DNA of 64,000 nucleotides from JAVKMO01 sp031539345 (GTDB lineage Bacteria; Bacteroidota; Bacteroidia; Chitinophagales; Chitinophagaceae): NCBI GenBank assembly GCA_031539345.1, contig JAVKMO010000027.1:137687-201686 (forward strand), read 5' to 3'. The position numbers and the translations under genes were made by a program. The notes below the pieces were generated by a model. That model saw only the letters and a program-made list of their open reading frames with translations. It was not told where the DNA came from and made no database searches. Below are positions 9,127 through 18,608 of the stretch, one piece after another; within the stretch, counting starts at the first letter, position 1; each line of letters opens with the position of its first letter.

Positions 9127-9624
9127 ATGGCGGATAAATATTTAGATACTACTCCGATTTATGAAAAACTGTTTGAACAATCTGTTTTAATTGGAATTAC
9201 AATGAGGGGTAATTCCAAAATGTCTTTTCTTGTGTATCTCTTATATCAGCATTTGGGGTTATTATTTTCTTTATATAAAGATTATAGACCTCAAAAGATA
9301 CCCCTTCCCCAATCCACTGATACGCCCTTATTTGCAACCGCAATGACATCGTTGCCGCAACATGAATTTCCTCTTTTTATTGCTCCTTCACAACATCTTA
9401 ACAGTAATTATTTCTTACTCAGCAATTATATTTATCACGATATCGTTCAATTTAAGTCATTAAAAAGTTATCACTTTTTATTGTTCATTAAAAATGGATT
9501 GACAATAGAAAAAGACTTATTTTATATTCAATTTGTTTTTGATTTAAAATCAATACCTGAAATTAAACATGCTGTTCAAATTTCTTTTGAGGACGTTAAA
9601 GAAAAAAGTCTCTTATGGCTTTAA
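9127..9624 (+). CDS. Small protein resembling the Bacteroidota IPExxxVDY family
   Basis: 165 residues. The pattern of an N-terminal segment with short hydrophobic runs (LIGITMRGNSKMSFLVYLLY), a central FLLSNYIYHD segment, YHFLLFIKN, then KSIPEIKHAV near the C-terminus resembles the ~160-residue Bacteroidota family named for an IPExxxVDY motif; here the tail of that motif is degenerate. The function of the family is not known to me. Co-transcribed with the membrane glycosyltransferase upstream (1-base gap) and overlapping the start of the HhH/barrel gene downstream. Family assignment is from memory and tentative. Confidence 0.6.
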   Translation: MADKYLDTTPIYEKLFEQSVLIGITMRGNSKMSFLVYLLYQHLGLLFSLYKDYRPQKIPLPQSTDTPLFATAMTSLPQHEFPLFIAPSQHLNSNYFLLSNYIYHDIVQFKSLKSYHFLLFIKNGLTIEKDLFYIQFVFDLKSIPEIKHAVQISFEDVKEKSLLWL

Positions 9625-11617
9625 TGACATTGCTTTCTTTTTATTATTGATTTTAATCAGTGCGTCTTCGTATGCACAAGATGAACAAGGGGTAAGTTTC
9701 AGAACCGAAATTTTTACAGATAACAATACTGAAAACATCAATAACTATGACTTGCTTGAACGCTATCGTTATCAAAAACAAAATGTCAATCAACTGAATG
9801 CCAAAGACCTGCACGTCTTTTCATTTTTAACACCATTTCAAAAGCAATCTTTTCTTCATTATCAAAAAGAAAATGGACAATTGATTGACTTGAATGAATT
9901 GCAAAACATACCTTATTGGAATGATACAACGTGTACGCTTTTTAAACAATATGTACAAATTGAAAAAGGATTAAGTGAAGAACAAAAAACGAATCATCAT
10001 TTTTTATTTATACAAAGTACGGTTTATGCCAATCCGCCCAAAGCCTTTTCTTTAACAGACTCTAATAACAATACATACAAAGGAAAAGCGTTTGATGCAT
10101 TCATTAAATATCATTTTTCAAATCGACAAATTGATTTTGGTGGTGTGGCTAAACAGCAAGCTGGCGAGTCTTTTAATTCAACAGGATTTGACTTTTATTC
10201 TGCTTACGTCAGCTTTACTCCACAGCGATTACGATATTTAAAAAAGGTCATTCTTGGTGATTTTAATTTGCAATTAGGACAAGGCTTAATTGCTTGGCAA
10301 CAATTTGGGTTCAATAAATCTACAGATGTGTTACGAATTGAAAAAGACCAACCTGTTTTTCAACTCAAGCGTTCGATTACTGAAGCAAATTTTAAAAGAG
10401 GCATAGCAACAGAATGGCAATTGGGTAGCGGAAGTTTCTATTTGTTTTTTTCGGCACGAGATATAGATGCTTATTTGAACACAAACAATGAGGTTACCAG
10501 TTTTATTAAAACCGGATATCACAGAAATGAAAATGAAATGAACAACAAAAACAATGTCCTTGAATATTCTTATGGGGGGCGTATTGCGTACAATTTTTCT
10601 CCCTTAGAATTAGGTTTTTCTGTAGTGAATTACAATTATTCTACAAAAATTACAGCAACAGATTTTACTCATCCCAATGCACATTTTCCTTTTCAATCTT
10701 TGTCATCTGCAAGCATCGATTACAAATTGCCCTTTCGTTCGTATTTGTTTTTTGGAGAATTAGCAATCAATAGCAACAAACAAATAGGCACTGTACACGG
10801 AGTTGTAAAAGCCATGAATGCGTATTTAGATATCGGAATTTTGGTGAGACATTTTGATGTTTTTTATCAAAGCATATATGGCAATGCGTTTAGAGAAAAG
10901 AGTACAATGAATAACGAAAATGGATGTTATTTAACCGCTGTTTTTAAGCCCAATAAAAAGCATGAATTTTCGTGGTTTACAGACTTGGCTGTTTCTCCAT
11001 GGTTCAATTATAATGCGTATAGTGACACAAAAACAACAGAACATTTTATTCGATACGCAACAACTATACAATCGATTTTTACGCTACAAATCAATTATGC
11101 CTATAAAAACAAAAACGTTTTGCGATATCAAAACAATGAGACAATAATGAAACTTGTAACGCAAGACATTACGCAACATTTTAGGGGATTATTGAAAATG
11201 CAATGCTCGCCTGATGTTAGTCTCCATACCCAAGCCGAATACAGACTTTATGACAATAATTTATCTCAACAAACGAATGGGTTTTCTTTATATCAAGATA
11301 TCACTTGTAAACATATTTTTTCGTTGCCTTTATCCGTCAATATGAGATTGCAATATTTTGAAATTGCCAATGACGATGTGGCGATTTATACCTATGAACG
11401 AGATGTATTGCATGATTTTAATTTCAATTATGCAAATGGAAAAGGGTTTCGATACTATCTCAATCTTCACTACAATTTCAATAAAAAATACTATTTCAGT
11501 TTGCGTTGGTCGCACTCTATTTATGACAATGTCGACCAAATTGGAGGAGATACTTATAATCAAATTGAAGGCAATAAAAAAGGCATTTTAAAAGCACAGT
11601 TTTTTTTGAACCTATAG
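9569..11617 (+). CDS. Helix-hairpin-helix (ComEA-like) protein with predicted outer-membrane barrel
   Basis: 682 residues from the ATG at 9569, overlapping the previous gene by 56 bases; a TTG at 9587 would give a shorter signal peptide (RTLKKK then a hydrophobic core ending SSYAQ). After the signal peptide comes a ComEA-type helix-hairpin-helix region (QNVNQLNAKDLHVFSFLTPF, then GQLIDLNELQNIPYW). The remaining ~550 residues are alternating-strand sequence with many aromatic residues and end in KAQFFLNL, like an outer-membrane barrel. Large HhH-plus-barrel proteins of this kind occur widely in Bacteroidota; a role in DNA uptake is suggested only by the HhH domain. Confidence 0.75.
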   Translation: MLFKFLLRTLKKKVSYGFNDIAFFLLLILISASSYAQDEQGVSFRTEIFTDNNTENINNYDLLERYRYQKQNVNQLNAKDLHVFSFLTPFQKQSFLHYQKENGQLIDLNELQNIPYWNDTTCTLFKQYVQIEKGLSEEQKTNHHFLFIQSTVYANPPKAFSLTDSNNNTYKGKAFDAFIKYHFSNRQIDFGGVAKQQAGESFNSTGFDFYSAYVSFTPQRLRYLKKVILGDFNLQLGQGLIAWQQFGFNKSTDVLRIEKDQPVFQLKRSITEANFKRGIATEWQLGSGSFYLFFSARDIDAYLNTNNEVTSFIKTGYHRNENEMNNKNNVLEYSYGGRIAYNFSPLELGFSVVNYNYSTKITATDFTHPNAHFPFQSLSSASIDYKLPFRSYLFFGELAINSNKQIGTVHGVVKAMNAYLDIGILVRHFDVFYQSIYGNAFREKSTMNNENGCYLTAVFKPNKKHEFSWFTDLAVSPWFNYNAYSDTKTTEHFIRYATTIQSIFTLQINYAYKNKNVLRYQNNETIMKLVTQDITQHFRGLLKMQCSPDVSLHTQAEYRLYDNNLSQQTNGFSLYQDITCKHIFSLPLSVNMRLQYFEIANDDVAIYTYERDVLHDFNFNYANGKGFRYYLNLHYNFNKKYYFSLRWSHSIYDNVDQIGGDTYNQIEGNKKGILKAQFFLNL

Positions 11618-11701
11618 AATTTAAATAACAATTCTGTTTCATAATGAAAGTCATAAAGCTGAATACATTTGGTTGCTTTCAATTTAATCTGTTCGTTATT
11701 C

Positions 11702-12727
11702 ATGCCACTCTCTATTCAAAACCATTTCAACTTAAGGGCTTTTCATACTTTTAGAATTGATGTTTTTGCCAACTATTTTACTTCTGTTAAAAGTCTTTTG
11801 GAATTGCAAGAAGCATTGGATTGGTGTGATAAAAAACAAATTCCATTTCTTGTTATAGGGCAGGGGAGCAATGTTTTATTCATTGAAAATTATGCTGGGC
11901 TTGTTATTCAAAATCAACTCGAAGGTATTGCGATTGTAGATGAAAATGAAAATACAATTCAAGTCGAAGTATCTGCAGGAATGCTTTGGGACGATTGGGT
12001 GCAATATGCCATAAGCCATCATTGGCAAGGATTAGAAAATTTGTCTTTGATACCAGGAACTGTTGGTGCCGCGCCGATACAAAATATTGGAGCTTATGGT
12101 GTAGAGGTAGAACAGCATATTATTTGTGTGCATTATTTTGATATTGAAAAAAAAAGTATGCAACAAATTGCACATCATGATTGTGCGTTTGCATATAGAA
12201 CAAGCCGATTTAAAACAGATTTAAAACACAAAGCAATTATCACCTCCGTCGTTTTTGAATTACGCAAAAAAAACTACAATTACTGTTTAACGTACAAAGA
12301 ATTAGCCGCACATTTTTCAACCGTACCTTTTGTAGAATTAGCCGCAATTAGGCGATTGATTGTTTATACACGTCAGCAAAAATTACCAGACTATAAGGTT
12401 CAAGGCAATGCAGGTAGCTTTTTTAAAAATCCAATTGTAGACAAGTCTTTGTTTGAAAAAAATCAACAAACCTATCCAGACATTCCTTCTTATCCCGAAT
12501 CACCATCAACAATAAAAATTCCTGCCGCATGGCTAATAGAACGCTGTGGCTGGAAAGGAAAACAAATTGGAAACGTGAGCACGCATCGACAGCACGCATT
12601 GGTGATTATGAATTGTGGCAATGCAAGTGGACAAGAAATTCTTGATTATGCAAAAGGCATTCAGCAAAGCGTTTTCGACACATTTGGTATTTCTTTAGAA
12701 ACAGAAGTGAATATGATTGTTGCCTAA
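11702..12727 (+). CDS. murB: UDP-N-acetylenolpyruvoylglucosamine reductase
   Basis: 341 residues from the ATG at 11702. MurB reduces UDP-GlcNAc-enolpyruvate to UDP-MurNAc using NADPH and FAD, the second committed step of peptidoglycan synthesis. Visible: FAD-binding VIGQGSNVLF, LSLIPGTVGAAPIQNIGAYG, AYRTSRFK with the conserved Tyr/Arg, the catalytic-serine motif GNAGSFFKNPIV, and LETEVNMI carrying the C-terminal catalytic Glu. An upstream TTG at 11669 keeps the frame open but would add 11 residues that the family does not have. Confidence 0.96.
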   Translation: MPLSIQNHFNLRAFHTFRIDVFANYFTSVKSLLELQEALDWCDKKQIPFLVIGQGSNVLFIENYAGLVIQNQLEGIAIVDENENTIQVEVSAGMLWDDWVQYAISHHWQGLENLSLIPGTVGAAPIQNIGAYGVEVEQHIICVHYFDIEKKSMQQIAHHDCAFAYRTSRFKTDLKHKAIITSVVFELRKKNYNYCLTYKELAAHFSTVPFVELAAIRRLIVYTRQQKLPDYKVQGNAGSFFKNPIVDKSLFEKNQQTYPDIPSYPESPSTIKIPAAWLIERCGWKGKQIGNVSTHRQHALVIMNCGNASGQEILDYAKGIQQSVFDTFGISLETEVNMIVA

Positions 12728-12770
12728 ACGTATATTCTTATCTTCCCCATTCTGCTACCTATTTATTTTT

Positions 12771-14066
12771 ATGAAACCATTTGAATCGCTGAACAGAAAA
12801 CAAGCTCCTTTTGTACAAGCTCCTCTACATTTTGACTACTCGCTTCCGAGCATAAAAAACTTCAATTTAGACAATCAAATCCCTGTTTATTATTTACATG
12901 ATGAACAAATAGATGTCATAGAAATGGATATGATTTTTAATGCAGGAAATATGAATCACTCGTTACCATTGATAGCGAGCTTCACAAACAGACTTTTAAA
13001 AAGTGGCACAACAACAAAAACAGCAAAAGAAATTGATGAATATTTAGAGCATTATGGTGTGCATTTAGAATTGAATTGTTATGCAGAAACGGCACATGTT
13101 AATGTCAAAGTATTGTATAAGCATATTGCAAAAATTCTTCCTCTGCTCAAAGAAATATTCACAGAAAGTATTTTTCCTCAAACTGAATTAAGTCTTGCGT
13201 TAAACAAAGCAAAACAACAGTTTCGTTTAGAATCAGAAAAAGGAAATGTGATTGCCAATAAAAAAATCAACACATTATTATTTGGACAAACACACCCTTA
13301 TGGCAGGCAAATTACGATTGAAGATTATGATCATGTACAGCAACATGAGATACAATTATTCTATCAAAAATTTTATCAAAATGCGTTGTCTAAAATTTTT
13401 ATTGCAGGACATTTACCGCCACAATTTGAACATATTTTAAATCTTCATTTTGGAACTCAGCCGATTGAACAACTAAAGTCGCTCCATTTTTATCCTGTTA
13501 CGCCCCCTCCACAAGAAAAAATAATACGGCATACGCATAATGAAGCCGCCGTCCAATCGTCAATTAGAATGGGCATGGTAGGACTGCACAAACAGCACCC
13601 CGATTTTTTTAAAGCCAGATTTTTAAACGTTGTTTTTGGTGGGTATTTTGGTTCTCGTTTGATGAAAGAAGTGAGAGAAAAAAAAGGATATACCTATGGG
13701 ATACACAGTTATATTCAAAATAACAAGCATGAGTGTGCATGGATGATTACTTCAGAAACGGGAAATCATGTGTGTGAAAAAGCAATTATGGCAATTCATA
13801 AGGAGATGAAAAAATTACAACAAAAATCAATTACTCAAGCAGAATTAGAGTTGGTGAAAAATTTTTATCTCGGCATTATTCTTGGAGATTTAGAAGGAGC
13901 TTTACCCATTATGGCAATTTGGAAAAGCCTGATTATGAATGATGTAAACGAAACTTTTTTTGAACGCAATATTCATTCCATTAAAACAATTACCGCAGAT
14001 GATATCACAACATTGGCGATTAAATATTTAGACCCCAAAAAATTCACTACTCTGATTGTTCAATAA
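12771..14066 (+). CDS. M16-family peptidase-like protein lacking the zinc motif
   Basis: 431 residues from the ATG at 12771. The fold is recognisable from the C-terminal half: GGYFGSRLMKEVREKKGYTYGIHSYI is the M16 substrate-binding R/Y segment. At the place where active subunits carry HxxEH, this protein reads ASFTNRLLKSGT, so the zinc ligands are missing. In Bacteroidota, inactive and active M16 subunits are often adjacent genes; no active partner lies next to it here. It starts 43 bases after murB. Probably a non-catalytic partner that helps bind peptides; inferred. Confidence 0.85.
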   Translation: MKPFESLNRKQAPFVQAPLHFDYSLPSIKNFNLDNQIPVYYLHDEQIDVIEMDMIFNAGNMNHSLPLIASFTNRLLKSGTTTKTAKEIDEYLEHYGVHLELNCYAETAHVNVKVLYKHIAKILPLLKEIFTESIFPQTELSLALNKAKQQFRLESEKGNVIANKKINTLLFGQTHPYGRQITIEDYDHVQQHEIQLFYQKFYQNALSKIFIAGHLPPQFEHILNLHFGTQPIEQLKSLHFYPVTPPPQEKIIRHTHNEAAVQSSIRMGMVGLHKQHPDFFKARFLNVVFGGYFGSRLMKEVREKKGYTYGIHSYIQNNKHECAWMITSETGNHVCEKAIMAIHKEMKKLQQKSITQAELELVKNFYLGIILGDLEGALPIMAIWKSLIMNDVNETFFERNIHSIKTITADDITTLAIKYLDPKKFTTLIVQ

Positions 14067-14095
14067 GTTCACCCCTATTTTTAATCCAAATTTTA

Positions 14096-16018
14096 ATGAA
14101 AAAAAGAATCCCCTATCAAGGAAAAGATACCACTAACAATAAAACAAACGACAGTCGTTTTGAACAAAAATCATACCGTTCAACACAAAATAAAACAAAT
14201 GGCGAATCCTCTTCTTTTGATAAAAAAGAAAGCGATAATTTTAGACCAATGAAACCCAAGTATGGTCGATTAGGTGATGAAAAAAACAACTCATCACAAA
14301 AGCCATTTAAAAAATTTGAGCGTCGTGATGACGGAGGTTTTTCAAAGCCGCCATTTAAGAAGTTTGAGCGTCGTGATGACGGAGATTTTTCAAAGCCACC
14401 ATTTAAAAAGTTTGAGCGTCGTGATGACGGAGGTTTTTCAAAGCCGCCATTTAAAAAGTTTGAGCGTCGTGATGACGGAGATTTTTCAAAGCCACCATTT
14501 AAAAAGTTTGAGCGTCGTGATGAAGGAGATTTTTCAAAGCCACCATTTAAGAAGTTTGAGCGTCGTGATGACGGAGGTTTTTCAAAGCCGCCATTTAAAA
14601 AGTTTGAGCGTCGTGATGAAGGAGGTTTTTCAAAGCCACCATTTAAAAAGTTTGAGCGTCGTGATGAAGGAGGTTTTTCAAAGCCGCCATTTAAAAAGTT
14701 TGAACGCCGTGATGACGGAGGTTTTTCAAAGCCGCCATTTAAGAAGTTTGAGCGTCGTGATGAAGGAGGTTTTTCAAAGCCACCATTTAAGAAGTTTGAG
14801 CGTCGTGATGACGGAGGTTTTTCAAAGCCACCATTTAAGAAGTTTGAGCGTCGTGATGACGGAGGTTTTTCAAAGCCACCATTTAAGAAGTTTGAGCGTC
14901 GTGATGACGGAGGTTTTTCAAAGCCACCATTTAAAAAAATTGAACGTCCACAAAACGAAATCGCCCAATTCAATCCAACCTCTTCGTCTGCACAAGATGA
15001 TTTTTTATTAGAAGAATCTAATTCTTCGACAGAAATCAAAAAGAAAAATTTCAGACCTTATGTTCCTAAAATAGAACAAAAAAAACTTGAACAAAAAACT
15101 ATTGTATACGACAAAAATAGTACCCGAGCAAGTAGAACAGATGAAGAAAATAGAGAATTTATGGCATACAAAATGTCGAAAATAGACGAGTATGAAGAGG
15201 TAGAAATTAAAGAAGAATTGAATTCACGCAAGCAATCGTATAAACCTAAACTGAGAAACCCAGAAGGCGAATTGACTGATGCACTTTTGATGCCACTCAA
15301 TAAATTTATTGCTCATTGTGGTATTTGTTCTCGCCGAGATGCTGTTGAAATTATTAAAGCAGGAAAAATCAAAGTCAATCAAAAAGCCATTACAGAACCC
15401 GGTTTTAAAGTAAATAGCCAGACAGACAAAATAGAATTTGAAAACAAAACACTTCATGTCAATAAAAATTTTGTTTACGTATTACTCAATAAACCCAAAG
15501 ATTATATTACAACATTAGACGACCCGCAAGAGCGTCGCACGGTATTAGAATTAGTCAGACAAGCAACAGCAGAACGTATTTATCCAATAGGGCGTTTAGA
15601 TAGAAATACAACGGGCGTTTTATTGCTTACAAATGATGGTGCATTGACGCAAAAATTAACGCACCCAAAATATGAAATCAAAAAAATCTATCACGTTACA
15701 CTCAACCGAGATATTACTAAAAAAGATTTTGACCTCATTATAAATGGTGTAGAATTAGAAGATGGACTTGTTGATGTTGATGCACTTTCTTATGTAGAAG
15801 AAAAAGAAAAAAATCATTTAGGAATTGAAATTCACAGCGGAAGAAATCGTATTGTAAGACGCTTATTTGAACACTTAGGATATGAAGTTGTGGCTTTAGA
15901 CAGAGTGCTTTTTGGGGGTTTAACAAAAAAAAATGTCAATAGAGGAAAGTGGCGATTGTTGAGTGAAAAAGAAGTTGTTGCTCTTAAATTTTTAAATGCA
16001 AGTAAGGGCAATAGATAA
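14096..16018 (+). CDS. rluB: RluB-type 23S rRNA pseudouridine synthase with long repetitive N-terminal arm
   Basis: 640 residues. The catalytic part begins near residue 399: an S4 RNA-binding domain (MPLNKFIAHCGICSRRDAVE) followed by the RsuA/RluB-type synthase domain with YPIGRLDRNTTGVLLLTNDG; the catalytic Asp is residue 502. The enzyme isomerises a uridine in the large ribosomal subunit. Residues ~70-283 are 13 near-identical 16-residue units (PPFKKFERRDDGGFSK with D/E and G/D variants) plus a degraded 14th, a basic, Arg/Lys/Phe-rich disordered arm likely to bind RNA. Bacteroidota RluB proteins often carry such arms; the regularity here is striking. Confidence 0.93.
   Translation: MKKRIPYQGKDTTNNKTNDSRFEQKSYRSTQNKTNGESSSFDKKESDNFRPMKPKYGRLGDEKNNSSQKPFKKFERRDDGGFSKPPFKKFERRDDGDFSKPPFKKFERRDDGGFSKPPFKKFERRDDGDFSKPPFKKFERRDEGDFSKPPFKKFERRDDGGFSKPPFKKFERRDEGGFSKPPFKKFERRDEGGFSKPPFKKFERRDDGGFSKPPFKKFERRDEGGFSKPPFKKFERRDDGGFSKPPFKKFERRDDGGFSKPPFKKFERRDDGGFSKPPFKKIERPQNEIAQFNPTSSSAQDDFLLEESNSSTEIKKKNFRPYVPKIEQKKLEQKTIVYDKNSTRASRTDEENREFMAYKMSKIDEYEEVEIKEELNSRKQSYKPKLRNPEGELTDALLMPLNKFIAHCGICSRRDAVEIIKAGKIKVNQKAITEPGFKVNSQTDKIEFENKTLHVNKNFVYVLLNKPKDYITTLDDPQERRTVLELVRQATAERIYPIGRLDRNTTGVLLLTNDGALTQKLTHPKYEIKKIYHVTLNRDITKKDFDLIINGVELEDGLVDVDALSYVEEKEKNHLGIEIHSGRNRIVRRLFEHLGYEVVALDRVLFGGLTKKNVNRGKWRLLSEKEVVALKFLNASKGNR
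14303..14948 (+). repeat. Tandem repeat, 48-bp unit, 13 copies plus a partial copy
   Basis: In-frame 48-bp units inside rluB, each coding PPFKKFERRD(D/E)G(G/D)FSK. Copies differ mainly by silent AAA/AAG and CCA/CCG changes and by D/E and G/D swaps. Because the unit is a multiple of three and lacks stops in other frames, long false open frames appear on both strands here. Confidence 0.98.
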
Positions 16019-16092
16019 TTTGAAAATCTCCAAATTGCTGTAAACTTTATGATGTATTTTTAATCGAAGTCGTACATTCAAAAAATAATCTC

Positions 16093-17037
16093 ATGAAAAA
16101 TCCCCTATCTGTTTGTGTGTTTTTTTCTTTTTTAATCGTCCTTATTCAAGTGTCTTTTGCACAAGATAGCATCACTATAAAAATGGGTGAAGGCATTGGA
16201 AGCTACTGTGTAAGCAATGATATTACCCCTAATCAAGCTAAACAAAAAGCCATTTTGTTGGCAAAAAAAAATGCTATAGAAAATGCGTTTGGCACAACAG
16301 TGCAAGCAACACAAAGATTACAAAGGTCGTCTGACAGAAACGAAACAACGAAAAAAGAAGACATACAAGAATTTTTTTCTAGCCTGATTAACGAAGAATT
16401 AAAAGGCGAATTTGTACAAGTGCCGAGTGTGTTTTGTGAAGAAAAAACAACAGATAATCAGCTTTGTTTTCAATGCAAAGTGCAAGGCAAAATGTTCGCA
16501 ACGAACGATGGGTTAAAAAAAAGTTTTGAATTCGCAACGCTGAATCGTGCCAATAAATTAGCAACAAAAAATGATTTTACTGAAGGCGAATCCTTGTATC
16601 TTCATTTTAAGAGTAGTATAAAAGGGCATCTTGCCGTATTTTTTATTGCGAATAAAACCGCGTATAAAATTCTGCCGTATCAAAATAGTAACGACAACTA
16701 TTTTCAAAATAATATGCCCATAGAAGCAGATAAAGAATACATTTTTTTTGACCCTATTGACAGTAAAAAAAATTACCCTCAACTACCCAAAGAATTTGTA
16801 GATGAATTGAATTTGAGCTTGGATCATCCGCAAGACACCAAAAACATCAACAATGTTGTTGTCGTTTTTAGTAAGACAGATTTTGACAAACCCATTTTGA
16901 GTAAAACCAAAGACAATGCCATACCACCCGTTTTAACAGAAGCTGATTTTTACGAATGGTTATTGCAAAATAAACTCAATCATAAAGACTTTGTGAGTCA
17001 AGAAAGCATCATTACGATACAAAAAAATAATCGTTAA
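16093..17037 (+). CDS. Exported DUF4384-like protein
   Basis: 314 residues. Signal peptide with cleavage near VSFAQ. The first half (GSYCVSNDITPNQAKQKAILLAKKNAIENAFGT) looks like the LPP20/flagellar-assembly-T-type repeat found in exported proteins. The second half, GESLYLHFKSSIKGHLAVFF through EYIFFDPIDSKK, resembles DUF4384, a beta-rich domain often found in exported proteins. Five bases separate it from the TolC-family gene downstream, so both are likely one transcript. Function unknown. Confidence 0.7.
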   Translation: MKNPLSVCVFFSFLIVLIQVSFAQDSITIKMGEGIGSYCVSNDITPNQAKQKAILLAKKNAIENAFGTTVQATQRLQRSSDRNETTKKEDIQEFFSSLINEELKGEFVQVPSVFCEEKTTDNQLCFQCKVQGKMFATNDGLKKSFEFATLNRANKLATKNDFTEGESLYLHFKSSIKGHLAVFFIANKTAYKILPYQNSNDNYFQNNMPIEADKEYIFFDPIDSKKNYPQLPKEFVDELNLSLDHPQDTKNINNVVVVFSKTDFDKPILSKTKDNAIPPVLTEADFYEWLLQNKLNHKDFVSQESIITIQKNNR

Positions 17038-17042
17038 TCGTC

Positions 17043-18317
17043 ATGTCTCTAATTTTTATCCGCATGAATATGGATTTTCAATCTGTTGTTGCAATTTTGA
17101 CTGTTTGTCTTTTTCTGCATTTACCTATTTGTGCGCAACAAAAAATCAGCTTACACGAGGCTATCGAACTTGGTTTGAAAAATAACTTGACATTAAAGGC
17201 AGACAAGTTGAATCAGTTGATTGCCATTCAACAAAAAGCAAAAGCATTTCAAATAGACCCCACAACCATTGGGTTTGAATATGGACAATTTAATAGCGTG
17301 TACAAAGACACTCGATTTGTCATTTCTCAAGTGTTGCCTTTTCCCACTTTGTTGATGGCACAAAAAAAACTAAGCGATGCAGAAATTAGTGCCGCCAATA
17401 GTAGTGTTGAATACAAAAAAAAGCAATTGATGAAACAAATTTCAACAACGTTTTATGCGTATCTTTTAATGCAACAAAAAATAAAATTGTTGAATAGTAG
17501 CGATAGCATGTATGCTCTATTGATTGAAAAAGCAAATATTCGTTATGCCGCGGGCGAGAGTAATGTGTTAGAAAAAACGAGTGCCGAAATGCAACAATTA
17601 TCTGTGCGGTTTCAACTCAACCAATTTCAACAAGAATTGAAAAATTTAAATTTGCAATTTCAAACCCTCCTTCATGCAGAGCAAGTGCATGAACCGACAG
17701 GTGCATTTCAATATACAAGCTCTTTTGACAACGATTCTTTCTCTGTAGAAAAGCATCCTCTTGTTGCCAATGCGTTGCAACAAATTCGTATGAAAAATGC
17801 TTTGATTGGTTTAGAAAAAAGCAAATTTTTACCCAATTTTTTTTTGACTTACAATAACACATCAATTAGGGGTGTTGGTAGTGATGAAAAATATTATAGC
17901 ACTTCAACTCGTTTTCAAAGTCTGCAAATTGGTTTGGGTATTCCGCTGTTTTTTCATGGACAAAAAGCAAATTTTAAAGCCACAAAAACCGCCTATCTTC
18001 TTGCTCAAAATGACCATGATGTACAAGTCGAACAAGCACAAAACGAATGGGCAAAAGCACAGCAACAATATCAACAAGCAAAAACTTATGTGCAACAATT
18101 TGAAACCCAATTTGAACGTAATTACAAGCAATTACTCAATGTAGGACTGCAACAATTTGGAAGTGGCGAAATCAATTTTTTTCAATATACAACACTCATG
18201 AATCAAGCCATTCAATTTAAATTAGACTATCTCAACAGCGTTGATTATTACAACAAAAGTAGTATCGAATTGTCTTATTTATTGGGCTTTTTTGAAACAT
18301 CAATGTCAATCAAATAA
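17043..18317 (+). CDS. TolC-family outer-membrane efflux protein
   Basis: 424 residues. Signal peptide ending LPICAQ, then the TolC/OEP architecture of two repeats of long amphipathic helices: first repeat from ISLHEAIELGLKNNLTLKADKLN, second from PLVANALQQIRMKNALIGLEKSKFLPNFFLTYNN. ISQVLPFPTLLMAQKK and LGIPLFFHGQKANFKA match the CusC/CzcC-like subgroup motifs (Q-x-hP-hP, then helix). Forms the trimeric outer-membrane exit duct of a tripartite pump. No membrane-fusion gene is adjacent; the heavy-metal RND gene at the far end of this window is 42 kb away. Alternative starts lie at 17064 and 17070. Confidence 0.88.
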   Translation: MSLIFIRMNMDFQSVVAILTVCLFLHLPICAQQKISLHEAIELGLKNNLTLKADKLNQLIAIQQKAKAFQIDPTTIGFEYGQFNSVYKDTRFVISQVLPFPTLLMAQKKLSDAEISAANSSVEYKKKQLMKQISTTFYAYLLMQQKIKLLNSSDSMYALLIEKANIRYAAGESNVLEKTSAEMQQLSVRFQLNQFQQELKNLNLQFQTLLHAEQVHEPTGAFQYTSSFDNDSFSVEKHPLVANALQQIRMKNALIGLEKSKFLPNFFLTYNNTSIRGVGSDEKYYSTSTRFQSLQIGLGIPLFFHGQKANFKATKTAYLLAQNDHDVQVEQAQNEWAKAQQQYQQAKTYVQQFETQFERNYKQLLNVGLQQFGSGEINFFQYTTLMNQAIQFKLDYLNSVDYYNKSSIELSYLLGFFETSMSIK

Positions 18318-18490
18318 TTTGATTGATACCAATAACAAATAATCTTGTTATCACCAAAAAGAGGCAAAAGGGTACATTACTGGTACGATTTAAAATTTCG
18401 GATAAAATTTAATCGTTCTATTTGTACTGTTTTTTTACTATTGTAATTCCTTATTTTTAGTTTCTATATTGAAATGAACTTTTGCTTATG

Positions 18491-18530
18491 CACAGCACAG
18501 CACAGCACAGCACAGCACAGCACAGCACAG
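18491..18530 (+). repeat. CACAG pentanucleotide tract, 8 units
   Basis: Eight uninterrupted CACAG units immediately after an ATG (18488-18490). Units of 5 bp change the reading frame when gained or lost. The second copy of the element has 10 units, so the tract has changed length between copies. Confidence 0.98.
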
Positions 18531-18608
18531 CTGAATAAAATAAGCCTACAAGCTACAATGATTTTTTTATTCAGCACCGTTTTTCAAGCAAAAACGCAAT
18601 TCTTTTTT

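Noticed and set aside
14116..15039. Long open frames on the minus strand and in the +3 frame over the rluB repeat
   Set aside because: Caused by the 48-bp repeat, a multiple of three without stops in these frames. Their products are monotonous repeats with no start signal or family likeness.
18306..18326. Inverted repeat TCAATCAAA/TTTGATTGA over the TolC stop codon
   Set aside because: AT-rich 9-bp arms with a 3-base loop and no T run; most likely chance or mRNA end structure.
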